Below, one piece after another: positions 1-8,627 of a stretch of 64,000 bases of DNA. The stretch lies in contig JBGSKY010000041.1 of NCBI GenBank assembly GCA_041740995.1, positions 6,469-70,468 of the forward strand. The letters run 5' to 3'. The stretch comes from JBGSKY01 sp041740995. GTDB lineage: Bacteria > Planctomycetota > Planctomycetia > Pirellulales > Pirellulaceae. A model generated the notes under the pieces. It worked only from the letters and a program-made list of their open reading frames with translations, made no database searches and was not told the DNA's origin. The position numbers and the translations under genes are program-made. Positions within the stretch are counted from its first letter, which is position 1; each line of letters begins with the position of its first letter.

Positions 1-840
1 CTGAGCCAAACCGAAGTACCCTGCCTGGGTATCATCAGCCATCCATGGCATTAATATCGCGGGTAGAGTCCATGCCATCGACTGAAAGACATTTTCGCTA
101 AAGTTGGCAAATAAAATTGTCCAATCGCTGCTTTGTTGACCGAAATTCGTATCAACTGCTACGGGTTGAGTATCATCCGATGCTACTAAGCTCTCAAAAT
201 AGATTGTCCCAAAAACGAGAGCTATTACGCAAGATGCAATGGTAGCGACAATAACAAATTGACTAGTCTCGCTGTGCAAGAAATACACATCAAAAATGAT
301 TGCTGCCAGAAGGATAAGCGATGGAACTAGATACTCGATAATTAACGCTGTAATGACCTCGTTGAATCCCTTCAAAGATTCAGAGAGATTTCTCAATAGA
401 GCTAGAAACGAACCAGCAGTAAGTCCGTAGGTAATCCACTGTGAACTTTCCGAACTCCAACCGGAGTTCGGAACGACACAGGAGAGTAAAACAACGACTC
501 CGCCAATGGCGGCTATACAAAACTGGCTTCTCCGGAAATCCCGCTTTGTATTGATAACCGTTTTACGGACCCTTGCTCTCGCAAAGCGAATCAAATTTAA
601 TTGGGGGAAACCAACGGCGGCGATGATGGCAGACAGTTGCATGATCGCGTAAAAAAAGAAGTACTGGCCCGCGATTCCAGCTCCAAATCCCCTTGAAATT
701 GCTAATCCAGTCAGGAATGACAAACCGGTTGCGGCCATTCGAATAGCCAAAGTGCTTTTAATTCCACTCGTACGATTCCGTCGCTTTTTTGGCGGGCCGT
801 CGGACTTGTTTTCTGCTTTGTTAGTCTTACTGGGAAGCAT
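1..840 (-). CDS. Polysaccharide flippase (Wzx-like), 3' part cut off by window edge
   Basis: This frame starts at an ATG at 840 and stays open to base 1, giving about 280 N-terminal residues. A basic, polar N-terminus (about 25 residues rich in K, R and N) is followed by repeated long hydrophobic segments, including one with GxGxxGQYFFFYAIMQ near residue 55. This resembles the MATE-like oligosaccharide flippases that move undecaprenyl-linked repeat units across the inner membrane. It lies 3 bp after the GT2 gene and is the last visible member of a tight minus-strand operon starting with the Wzc-like kinase. Family assignment rests on topology and context, not on a decisive motif. Confidence 0.75.
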   Translation of the reverse strand, partial: MLPSKTNKAENKSDGPPKKRRNRTSGIKSTLAIRMAATGLSFLTGLAISRGFGAGIAGQYFFFYAIMQLSAIIAAVGFPQLNLIRFARARVRKTVINTKRDFRRSQFCIAAIGGVVVLLSCVVPNSGWSSESSQWITYGLTAGSFLALLRNLSESLKGFNEVITALIIEYLVPSLILLAAIIFDVYFLHSETSQFVIVATIASCVIALVFGTIYFESLVASDDTQPVAVDTNFGQQSSDWTILFANFSENVFQSMAWTLPAILMPWMADDTQAGYFGLAQ

Positions 841-843
841 GGA

Positions 844-1674
844 CTATTGCTTCTTCCTGGATGGGACGAGTCTAAATGCTTTTATGGAGGTCCAATCCAA
901 TCCGAGTTTGGTGGTAATAGAATAGATTAGAATTCGCGATAAACGTAATCCATAAGATTTAAGCAGCGGAATTGGACCGCACTTGTGATTACGCGTAATT
1001 AAACAATTCTCTCTCTCTTTTTCGTAAATAGACGTGCTCGAAAGACCTACATTGTCATAAAGGGTGATAAATTCGCTAAAGGATTTGTAAGAGTGACCCG
1101 CCGAGTGCATACGCAGCATCGCATCGCGATCAGCTTTAATGCGATACTGCAGATTGAATGGAAATCGCTTGTGAACGTCGGTTCTTACAAGCAGGCCTTG
1201 ATGATTTCCGATGTTTTCATAAGTCAACATTTTGATGTCGTGAAAGCGACCTGTGTTGCCGACAGTGCCTTTAACTTGGAACATCGCCATGTCAGGCATG
1301 TTTGAGTCAGCAATTAGAGTTAAAGCCTTCTCGATAGCACAAAAGTCGATCAACACGTCGCCTGCATTTAAGAACATCACATATTGGCCGGTTGCTAAAG
1401 CCATTGCTTTATTCATGCAGTCGTAAACGCCTTGATCAGGCTCTGACAGGATGCGGTCTATTGGGACTTGCGAAGTTCCAGCGGCCTCTAATGTATTATC
1501 GTTTGATGCTCCATCAAAGACGATGAACTCAATCTGCGAACGTGCTGTCTGGCATGAGACCGAATCAATCGTTTTCTTCAAACCGAAATAATCGTTGCGG
1601 ACCGCTGTGATGATCGTTACCGCAGCGGGTGGCTTGGATGACGCCAGAGTATTTTGGTTTGGTGGTAACTTCAT
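844..1674 (-). CDS. Family 2 glycosyltransferase
   Basis: The 276-residue protein has a GT-A fold start: VTIITAVRND near residues 19-28, then EFIVFDGASNDNT near 49-61 (nucleotide-binding strand and turn), SEPDQGVYDCMNKAM near 77-91 and FLNAGD near 101-106, which occupies the DxD position. This arrangement is typical of GT2 enzymes of the WcaE type in colanic-acid-like clusters. It probably adds a sugar to the lipid-linked repeat unit at the inner face of the membrane. It sits 11 bp after the sulfotransferase gene and 3 bp before the flippase gene, so translation is probably coupled. Donor and acceptor sugars cannot be read from sequence. Confidence 0.88.
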   Translation of the reverse strand: MKLPPNQNTLASSKPPAAVTIITAVRNDYFGLKKTIDSVSCQTARSQIEFIVFDGASNDNTLEAAGTSQVPIDRILSEPDQGVYDCMNKAMALATGQYVMFLNAGDVLIDFCAIEKALTLIADSNMPDMAMFQVKGTVGNTGRFHDIKMLTYENIGNHQGLLVRTDVHKRFPFNLQYRIKADRDAMLRMHSAGHSYKSFSEFITLYDNVGLSSTSIYEKERENCLITRNHKCGPIPLLKSYGLRLSRILIYSITTKLGLDWTSIKAFRLVPSRKKQ

Positions 1675-1685
1675 TTTTGCTCAAC

Positions 1686-2525
1686 TCACTTGCGCGGTTC
1701 GTGCCAGGAACTGACGAAGTTTGTTCCGAAGTTTTCGTCAACGAACGCTGTACTTTCTAAGCAATGCCCTAAGATTTTTTCCGCAATTTCTGGTTCGACT
1801 TGAGATTTTTCTTCGTCTTTTATTTTCCGATACAGCAGTGACTGAATGGCCTGCGACGATTTAATTTTACCAACCAATGATGGGAAACCGAGTGATCTTG
1901 CTGTTTGTCCAGCAATCCATGAGAACCGTGCAATTGCCTTAACTCTAGGCAGCGCTGCAGGAAGGGTTGCACCGTGAAGTTTTGCTGGTATGGACAATGG
2001 TTCAACTGCTATGGTTGTAAAAAGCGATTTCGCAAAATCCGTGGGAGAACGTTGCAGTTGAGCAAAGTCGAAAATGGCGAACTGCTGTTTTTCAAATCGC
2101 GATAAATACATCTTCAGGTATTTACCGTAACAACTGCGGTCAATCGCTTCTGGGCAAAAGTCAACAAATTCCGCAAAGCTACCTCTGTACAGATCATGAC
2201 GCTTCCAAAACAAGTATGCTGAATATGTTCTGGCGACTGGATCTCGTACGCAAACAATTAATTTCGCATCTGGAAGATCATTAGCAATGCGATCAACGCA
2301 TTCCGACTCGTATAGATAATCATGGCATACTTCGCCAGATGTCGTCTGTTCTGGTTGCGTTGTAAAGTAGGATCGGTACCAATCCAAACCGCGATCGTAA
2401 TTTTTATCAAAGAAGAAAAGTTCTTTTGCTTCGGGGACTTTGACTTGCGGATGCCACTGCAAAATAGACTGTATCCAAGACGAGCCGCATTTATCGCCGC
2501 CAATGTATAAAAATTTTGGAAGCAT
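1686..2525 (-). CDS. Sulfotransferase family protein
   Basis: The 279-residue protein has both PAPS-binding signatures of the sulfotransferase fold. The 5'-phosphosulfate loop is GGDKCGSSW at residues 9-17, with K12 as the expected catalytic lysine. The 3'-phosphate motif is VCVRDPVARTYSAY near residues 91-104, with R94 and S102. It most resembles heparan-sulfate-type and bacterial carbohydrate sulfotransferases that move sulfate from PAPS to a sugar hydroxyl. No transmembrane segment is evident, so a cytoplasmic site is likely. Its place between Wzc-like and GT2 genes suggests that the surface polysaccharide is sulfated; that is inference. Confidence 0.88.
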   Translation of the reverse strand: MLPKFLYIGGDKCGSSWIQSILQWHPQVKVPEAKELFFFDKNYDRGLDWYRSYFTTQPEQTTSGEVCHDYLYESECVDRIANDLPDAKLIVCVRDPVARTYSAYLFWKRHDLYRGSFAEFVDFCPEAIDRSCYGKYLKMYLSRFEKQQFAIFDFAQLQRSPTDFAKSLFTTIAVEPLSIPAKLHGATLPAALPRVKAIARFSWIAGQTARSLGFPSLVGKIKSSQAIQSLLYRKIKDEEKSQVEPEIAEKILGHCLESTAFVDENFGTNFVSSWHEPRK

Positions 2526-2544
2526 AAAAAGTTAACAAACCAAA

Positions 2545-2597
2545 TACAACGAATTGAGTTTTTGAAAGTTGCTACTGCAATAAGAGAGTTCGTTGTA
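2545..2597 (-). other. Stem-loop between the Wzc-like and sulfotransferase genes
   Basis: TACAACGAA at 2545-2553 is the exact reverse complement of TTCGTTGTA at 2589-2597, and two more pairs (one U-G) extend the stem inward. A smaller TTGC/GCAA hairpin lies in the loop. It occupies the only sizeable gap in the minus-strand EPS operon (2526-2683). It could protect an mRNA end or tune expression of the genes downstream. No T-run follows. Confidence 0.4.
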
Positions 2598-2683
2598 GCT
2601 ACACCTTACTTGGCGTATTGTTTGCCGATCCCGAGTGACTCTGAGTGTAGTGCTGTAACACGTGGTTTCAACATTATTAGCGA

Positions 2684-4987
2684 TTAAGTGGTGTAATTGG
2701 TCGTATAGTTGTTGCTGTAATTGGTATAAGTGTAACCGGAGTTTGTTCGACCAGCTCGGTTCACAATCAATCCGGCCAGTTTCGCGTTTACTGAACTTAG
2801 AATTCGGTTGCATTGCCGCGATTTGGTCAGGCTTTGCGAGTCAAGCGAAGTGACTAGGATGACTCTATCAACGAGAGGTGCAATGATTGCAGGGTCGGAG
2901 ACTGCTAAAAGCGGCGGGCAGTCCACTATGACATATGCAAATTCCATGCGAGCAGCTTCCAACATTGTTTTGAATTCCTCGCTCGCAAGAAGTTCTGCAG
3001 GGTTATCGGGGATTTTTCCTGAAGTCAAAATCTTGAGGTTAGGAAGCGGGCCCTGCTGACACGCCTCGTCAATCGACAAGGTTCCGTTGACGACCTCTGC
3101 CAAACCCTTCTTGTTTTCCAAACCAAATATTGCGTGCACGTTAGGGCGACGCATATCGCTATCGATTAATAAAATTGGCTTGTTCATTTTGGCAAATGAA
3201 ACCGCTAGATTTACTGTCGTTGTGGATTTTCCATCCCCTTGGCTTGGGCTTGTGATCGCAAAAATTTTATGCTCGCCGCCTAGTGTAAAAAGTACTTGCG
3301 TTCGGATATTGCGATATGCTTCGCTGATGGAAGATTTCGTGTCATGAAGCGTAAAGACAGCAGGAGAAACTTTGGGAGAACCATCAGCGATTTTCTTCAT
3401 GATCGATTTCAGTTCAGGGTCTCGATCGAAGTCTGGAATATGGCTTATGACACCACTCTCATAAATTTGTTCTAAATCTTCAGCTGATCTGATTCGACGG
3501 TCGGAAAGCTCGAGCATCAGAACCGACATCACAGTCATTAGCATGGTTGAAAAGATAGTCAAAGCGGATGCAATTTGAATGTTAGGTGAAACTTTCTCGC
3601 CAATCTCCGGGTCTTCTATGACTTCCTGAATTAAAGCCGAAGAATCTTGCTGCATATTTATGTCGCGAAGTCTTTCTACGATAGAATTATACAGGTCAGA
3701 TTGCCGCGTCATCTCGCGAATATATTCTTCATTCTGCAATTCGTAATCTACTAACTTTTTAGCCTCAATTTCGGCCATTGCCATTTGCTTTTTGAGGTCT
3801 TGTTGACGTTGCTCCAATCCCAATAAATCATTTTTTAGCAAGTTGATATATGCTTGCATCACATCGTCGGGCGTAAGTTGTTTTTGATTTGATGAGCCGC
3901 TTAAAATTTTCTGGCGTGAATTAAAAAAATCTTCCATTTCGCTAATTTGCGATGACAGAGTTTGGACTTCGGGATGGGATGCACCAAAATCCTGCCGAAC
4001 TCGTCGAAGTTGCGTTCGCAATTCAAGCAGAGTGTTGTATTCAGCTTGTGCCCCCGCGATTCTTTCAGGCTGTTGAGATTGAAACGCAGCGGTTTGCGCT
4101 TCACCTCTCTCGACGGCGACAAGGATGCCAAGCCGCTCGGCATTTTTCTCGTCGATTAAGGCAAGCTTCTCTAGCTCTGGCCCGCTGCTGCCTTTCAGTC
4201 GCTCTAGTCCGCTTTGGACCAAATTGATTCGGCTCTGTGCTTCATCCATGCTGACGAGCAATTCGGAAACATCGGCTGCCAACTCTTCGTAACGAAGAGC
4301 ATAAATGTTAGCGCCACCGGCTGTACTAGAGAGGATCGGCGAGCTACCACGAAATTCGCGATATTCGGTCGAAACGGCCTCGATGTCTGCTTCGATATCA
4401 TGCCGAGCTTTGTTGATCAAATCAACAGCTTCTCGATTGACATCGCGAAATTTGGAAGCAACAAAACGCTTGTACTCCTCCAAAATCGCCGTTACGACTA
4501 ACTGGCTAACTTCGGGGTCTTTATCGCGAAACGCCAATTGCAAAACACGTGCACCGCGTGAACTGCCAGTTCCGACGTGTGTTACGTAGAGGCTGCCGAT
4601 GATGTGCTCCGCCAAAGTTTTATTGGTTGGGACACTTTGGACTAGCGGTTCAAGTTCTGCCAAGCCATCTGCATCGATCGCGTTGGTAACGATTCGCTTG
4701 CTCTGAAGCAAACTCATGTGGGTCGCCAGCAAATCTTCGGAAATAGAAGATTCTCCGCTTCTGATCTGCGACGCCATGCTAGCAGACTCATTTTGCATCA
4801 GCAGAATTTGGCAACGAGATTGATATGTTGGCGACAAAAAAAGTAGGTATCCGACGCCAAGCAGGATGCCTACCAACCCGCTCGTGATTATCGCAATTTT
4901 TCGTCGATTGATAATCGATAGCAAGTCGATGGAGAATATATCGTTCGCGTTTTGCTTTGCGGTTTCGACTTTGATACTTGCTGCCAT
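2684..4987 (-). CDS. Polysaccharide co-polymerase / BY-kinase (Wzc-type tyrosine autokinase)
   Basis: The 767-residue protein opens with a short cytoplasmic piece and a transmembrane segment (near residues 32-52), followed by a Wzz-type periplasmic region with long coiled coils (about 180-440). A second transmembrane segment lies near 480-500. The C-terminal BY-kinase domain has Walker A SPSQGDGKST at 580-589, Walker A' LLIDSDMRRP at 606-615 and Walker B VIVDCPP at 686-692. A tyrosine cluster ends the protein (Y752, Y754, Y757, Y761, Y765), the expected autophosphorylation tail. Such proteins control chain length and export of capsule or EPS. It is the first gene of the minus-strand operon. 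No outer-membrane Wza partner is visible here. Confidence 0.93.
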   Translation of the reverse strand: MAASIKVETAKQNANDIFSIDLLSIINRRKIAIITSGLVGILLGVGYLLFLSPTYQSRCQILLMQNESASMASQIRSGESSISEDLLATHMSLLQSKRIVTNAIDADGLAELEPLVQSVPTNKTLAEHIIGSLYVTHVGTGSSRGARVLQLAFRDKDPEVSQLVVTAILEEYKRFVASKFRDVNREAVDLINKARHDIEADIEAVSTEYREFRGSSPILSSTAGGANIYALRYEELAADVSELLVSMDEAQSRINLVQSGLERLKGSSGPELEKLALIDEKNAERLGILVAVERGEAQTAAFQSQQPERIAGAQAEYNTLLELRTQLRRVRQDFGASHPEVQTLSSQISEMEDFFNSRQKILSGSSNQKQLTPDDVMQAYINLLKNDLLGLEQRQQDLKKQMAMAEIEAKKLVDYELQNEEYIREMTRQSDLYNSIVERLRDINMQQDSSALIQEVIEDPEIGEKVSPNIQIASALTIFSTMLMTVMSVLMLELSDRRIRSAEDLEQIYESGVISHIPDFDRDPELKSIMKKIADGSPKVSPAVFTLHDTKSSISEAYRNIRTQVLFTLGGEHKIFAITSPSQGDGKSTTTVNLAVSFAKMNKPILLIDSDMRRPNVHAIFGLENKKGLAEVVNGTLSIDEACQQGPLPNLKILTSGKIPDNPAELLASEEFKTMLEAARMEFAYVIVDCPPLLAVSDPAIIAPLVDRVILVTSLDSQSLTKSRQCNRILSSVNAKLAGLIVNRAGRTNSGYTYTNYSNNYTTNYTT

Positions 4988-5839
4988 TTGAATCAGTGTT
5001 CCGAAAAAAAGTTACCGACTCCAAATGTGGACGTTCGGCAAATCAGTTTGACAATGTCCAACGCTTGAATCCGCCTGGACAATATCTCTACATACCAAAA
5101 TAGAGTAATTGATGATGACGACTGTAGCGAGAGATTTTCGTGACGACGACGCTGCTCGAAATGAAAAATCCGAGCTACTGCCGGGCTTCGAAGGAGAAAA
5201 TCGCATAATCATGCTAAACGGTCGCTTACGCTAAAACTGTTATAAACGGAAATCGTTTTGTAAGCGGAGCGAATATAGGAAAACTTCCTGAATCTTCAGA
5301 CACTTGCAAGCGATTGAAAGCTGGCAGCAATTGTCGCTGTTGGCTTAATGAAAAGTTTACTTGAGAATCGGTATCGGCCCCTCTGGCGAACCTATCAATG
5401 ATGCAGGGCTGTCACTGATGCCGAAGACCACAGATTTTATTTCGAATTTGGCCGAGACTCAGAGGTCGCACAACAGGCGAAAATTGTGTTTTGAGCGGAT
5501 GTCGTGACGTTCGTTGATATCCTTTTAGCGATACGATAGAGGCCGATGCTCAAAGATCAGATTGATTTGCTACCGAACAAAGTTGATGGCGTGGCAAAGC
5601 AGAGTAAGATGGAGGATGGGCCGCCGCCGAATTCTGCGAAAGCCAAGTGCTTTGTCAGCGAAAATAATCTACGCGATTCTAGATTTAAGAGTTGGACTGT
5701 TGGGTATCAAAGAGACACTTTTCTCGGATCAAGATTAACTGCATCGTGGCTTACGACCGTCGCTTCTAGCGATTTTTTCACAAGCTGCAATCTAACATCG
5801 CAAGCGGAGATCCGGTTTAGGATCAGAAAGCAGTAGCTT
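4988..5839. other. 852-bp divergent intergenic region of the EPS locus
   Basis: This gap separates the minus-strand Wzc operon from the plus-strand O-antigen-ligase-like gene and must hold both promoters, though I cannot place either with confidence. It contains a bulged hairpin at 5223-5266. An open frame of 96 codons at 5546-5836 ends 3 bp before the next gene, but it has no recognisable domain or ribosome-binding site and a random-looking composition, so I do not call it a gene. Confidence 0.5.
5223..5266. other. Bulged inverted repeat in the divergent EPS promoter region
   Basis: CGCTTAC at 5223-5229 and AAAAC at 5233-5237 pair with the continuous arm GTTTTGTAAGCG at 5255-5266. That gives 12 base pairs with a 3-nt bulge and a 17-nt loop. 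A competing local stem (AAACG/CGTTT at 5244-5258) is also possible. It could be an operator or a leader structure for the minus-strand operon. Confidence 0.35.
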
Positions 5840-7264
5840 ATGTATTGGTTGTTCCTAGTAGGATTGACGGCAGCTTTTGTTGCGATTTCGTATCGATTTA
5901 ATCCCCGACTGGCAATCGGTGTCGTTATAGCAACTGCATTTCTGCTGCCCGTTTGGTGCCAATTTGACATGATTGGTGTTTCGAACGAATTGGAATTGGC
6001 ACTTGGCCTGGATTTAAAGGTCAGTGTTGGAACGACCTGTCTGATTCTCTATTGTTTCATGCCCGGTCGAACTTTTCCGGTAACGTTGGTTCCATGTGAT
6101 TTTGTAATGATTTTTCTCGTTACCACGCATGCGATGAGCGACTGCTTTAATGAGGGCTTTACTTGGATTTTGGTGCCAAGAATTTACGCCGAGTGGTACG
6201 TGCCATACATTACTGGAAGGCTAGTTATCCAGAAACAAGGTGACATAAGTAATTTTTGGAAAATTATGGCAGCCTTCGGCACAGTCGTTGGAATGCTTGC
6301 TGTTTTTGAAGCCTTCTCTTACGTAAACTTGTATGAATACATTTTTGGGCCTCGGCCTTTAAATGGAGTTCCAAGAGACGTCATACGATGGGGCATTAAG
6401 CGATCGTACGGCCATTCGATGCACCCGTTATACTTATCAGTTGTTCTGATAGGCTTACTTGGTTGGAGTTTCTTTGGTTCGCTCCAATCGGTGTATCGCC
6501 GCGCTAACAAGTTTTGGCTATTTGCACCGCTGTGGCCCATTCTGGGGATCGCTGTGACAGGTGCTCGCAGTTCTATTTTAGCAATTCCGATTATCGCGAT
6601 CGCTACTTTGTTTTTCGGTTTTCGGAAGTTGCGTTGGTGGATAATCGGTACGACATTAATCGCAGGTGGATTCGTGATGATCAATCGCGAAGCAATTATC
6701 GTGAAGCTAGAACAATGGGGGGGCGAGAGACGCGGCTATGTCAAAAACCAGATTGTTGTTGATGGGGAAGTTCTCTCGCACTCTGGAACAAGAAATCGGT
6801 TGAACCTGTTAGCGGTCTATGATATCGCGTTACGTCGAAGCGGTTTACTCGGCTTTGGAACTGAAAATGTCGGTGATTTTCCACCGAATGTGCCTCTAGG
6901 TCCGCGTGAAGTAGCGACTTTGAAAAAAGTGAAATATATTGATAATCAATTCATTTTGATCACTTTGCGTTTCGGATATCTGGGATTGCTCTTTTTTGCC
7001 GGAGCGATCTTCGCGGCGATTATGCAGTTGTTTTATGTTGGCAACCAGTATCCTGGTCGATCCGTGCAGCGATTTTGCGCCTGTATTGCTGCAGGGTTAG
7101 TCGGAACCTCGATATGTCTGCTGACAGTCTGGATGCCACACGAAATTGGATTTCTTCTCTGCTGGACGCTTGGTCTGAGCAGCGCCGTAATGGTTGCCTA
7201 TATAAGAGGCGAGCTTTCGTCAGATATTGCCGATTCAAACAGTAGAGCGGTAAGATTGTACTAA
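5840..7264 (+). CDS. O-antigen ligase / polymerase family membrane protein
   Basis: The 474-residue protein is hydrophobic throughout, with about ten predicted membrane spans starting at the extreme N-terminus. A larger polar loop near residues 285-370 contains HSGTRNRLNLLAVYDIALRR and GFGTENVGD. GARSSILAI near residue 239 matches the conserved span of the O-antigen ligase/Wzy superfamily (PF04932). It probably polymerises repeat units or ligates the finished chain on the periplasmic side. Start ATG at 5840 is the first possible after an upstream stop; no ribosome-binding site is apparent. Whether it is a polymerase or a ligase cannot be decided from sequence. Confidence 0.82.
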   Translation: MYWLFLVGLTAAFVAISYRFNPRLAIGVVIATAFLLPVWCQFDMIGVSNELELALGLDLKVSVGTTCLILYCFMPGRTFPVTLVPCDFVMIFLVTTHAMSDCFNEGFTWILVPRIYAEWYVPYITGRLVIQKQGDISNFWKIMAAFGTVVGMLAVFEAFSYVNLYEYIFGPRPLNGVPRDVIRWGIKRSYGHSMHPLYLSVVLIGLLGWSFFGSLQSVYRRANKFWLFAPLWPILGIAVTGARSSILAIPIIAIATLFFGFRKLRWWIIGTTLIAGGFVMINREAIIVKLEQWGGERRGYVKNQIVVDGEVLSHSGTRNRLNLLAVYDIALRRSGLLGFGTENVGDFPPNVPLGPREVATLKKVKYIDNQFILITLRFGYLGLLFFAGAIFAAIMQLFYVGNQYPGRSVQRFCACIAAGLVGTSICLLTVWMPHEIGFLLCWTLGLSSAVMVAYIRGELSSDIADSNSRAVRLY

Positions 7265-7400
7265 ATTTAGCGACGACCAAAAGAATTCAGCTGACTGTGC
7301 TGCTAGAAATAACTTGTTGTTTAGTATGCCTTAAGTACGCTAAATCGTAGATTTGTATTGTTTATCATACGTTGACTCGCTCATTGAAAATCGAAGTTTT

Positions 7401-8087
7401 ATGCTGCCTTACAAAGTAAAAACATTGCTCACAGATTTAGGATTAAGACGAGATGATAATGAACATCCGTTGCTCGACGATGTACAAGGAGTCGTACATG
7501 TTGGTGCGAACATTGGCCAAGAGCGAAAAACTTACGCTAGAAAAGGCCTGAATGTTTTATGGGTCGAGCCAATCCCAGAAGTCTTTGAAAAATTGAAGCA
7601 CAACATTCGGGCTTTTCCTAATCAACAAGCAATTCATGCTTTAGTCACTGACGTTGACGGGGCGGAGTATGAATTCAATGTTTCGAACACTGGCGGCGTA
7701 GCTTCATCAATTCTAAAGCTTGGAGAGTGTCAAAAGTTATGGCCAAATGTGAAGTTTACAAGCGTCGCTAAATACAAAAGCTTGACCTTGCCAACGTTGA
7801 TGCAGCAAGCACAAGCGGACGTTAATGACTATCAAGCATTGATGTTAGATACACAAGGAAGCGAGTTATTGATACTCCGAGGTGCGGTCCCAATTCTCTC
7901 ATATTTCAAATACGTCAAGGTTGAAGTGCCTGATTTCCCATCCTATGAAGGATGTGTAGAAGTCAATGAGTTGGGCGATTTCATGACGGAAAACAACTTC
8001 GAAGAAATGTCGAGGGAATGTTTTAAATCCGATAGAAGCGTTGGCAACTACTACGATATCGTATATCGGTCTTGCACCAAAATTTAA
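7401..8087 (+). CDS. FkbM family methyltransferase
   Basis: The 228-residue protein contains the FkbM signature: GVVHVGANIGQE (SAM-binding glycine-rich loop), followed by VLWVEPIPEVFEKLKHNI (acidic end of strand 2) and LMLDTQGSELLILRGA, the QG/E motif typical of the family. These enzymes O-methylate sugars or other small molecules. In an EPS locus the likely substrate is a sugar hydroxyl of the repeat unit (inference). I chose the ATG at 7401 because the longer frame begins with TTG at 7353 and adds 16 non-conserved residues. It follows the O-antigen-ligase-like gene on the same strand. Confidence 0.88.
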   Translation: MLPYKVKTLLTDLGLRRDDNEHPLLDDVQGVVHVGANIGQERKTYARKGLNVLWVEPIPEVFEKLKHNIRAFPNQQAIHALVTDVDGAEYEFNVSNTGGVASSILKLGECQKLWPNVKFTSVAKYKSLTLPTLMQQAQADVNDYQALMLDTQGSELLILRGAVPILSYFKYVKVEVPDFPSYEGCVEVNELGDFMTENNFEEMSRECFKSDRSVGNYYDIVYRSCTKI

Positions 8088-8627
8088 TCTCGGGCAAAGA
8101 ACCCGACGAGTGCATCATGCGAAAACTCGCAATCGTTGGCTTGCATGGCAACTATCTAGAAATTATTGGCATCCGAAAGGCGATTGTCCGCGCGACAGTG
8201 TCTTCAGTCATGTTGCCTTTTGAATGCAGAATTACACCGCTTCAAAAAATTGGCACTCTGTTGATTCCCCTCTGGAAAATCTTTTCGCGTACGCTTGTCG
8301 CGAATTAGAGCGTGTAAATCTGGACGTCCAAATCGCGCGGCCAAGTAAAAACCAAGGCCAAATTGCGTTTAGGGACTCTAAAATTACTGAGTCTGAATTT
8401 AACGGCACCACACTCAAAAAAGTTTTTTGGAAAGCGAGATGGTGTTAGACTTTGCTCAACCCAAGACTACCATAGAAGCCAAGTTTGATGCCTATTTTTG
8501 CTTGGAAATTTGATTGTGTCGCAGATTTCAGTCTCCGATTTGGACTGGAATCCAGTCGGCATAGCGATACGATGACCAAGCAACTTCGAGAGTAACCGCT
8601 TTGACTCATTGTGATATCCTACAAAGT
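8088..8627 (+). other. 540-bp gap with short broken open frames
   Basis: Between the FkbM and WbaP-like genes there are only short plus-strand frames: one from 8117, and one from 8224 that directly follows a TGA in the same frame. The second encodes a plausible-looking stretch (residues such as LENLFAYACRELERVNLDVQIARP). This could be the remnant of a decayed EPS gene, but I recognise no family. No terminator or promoter stands out. Confidence 0.3.

Noticed and set aside
5012..5212. Minus-strand frame of 66 codons upstream of the Wzc-like gene
   Set aside because: Overlaps no conserved signal and has no family features; it lies in the promoter region.
5546..5836. Plus-strand open frame of 96 codons just before the O-antigen-ligase-like gene
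   Set aside because: No domain, no ribosome-binding site and a random-like composition; it may be a leader but is not supported as a gene.
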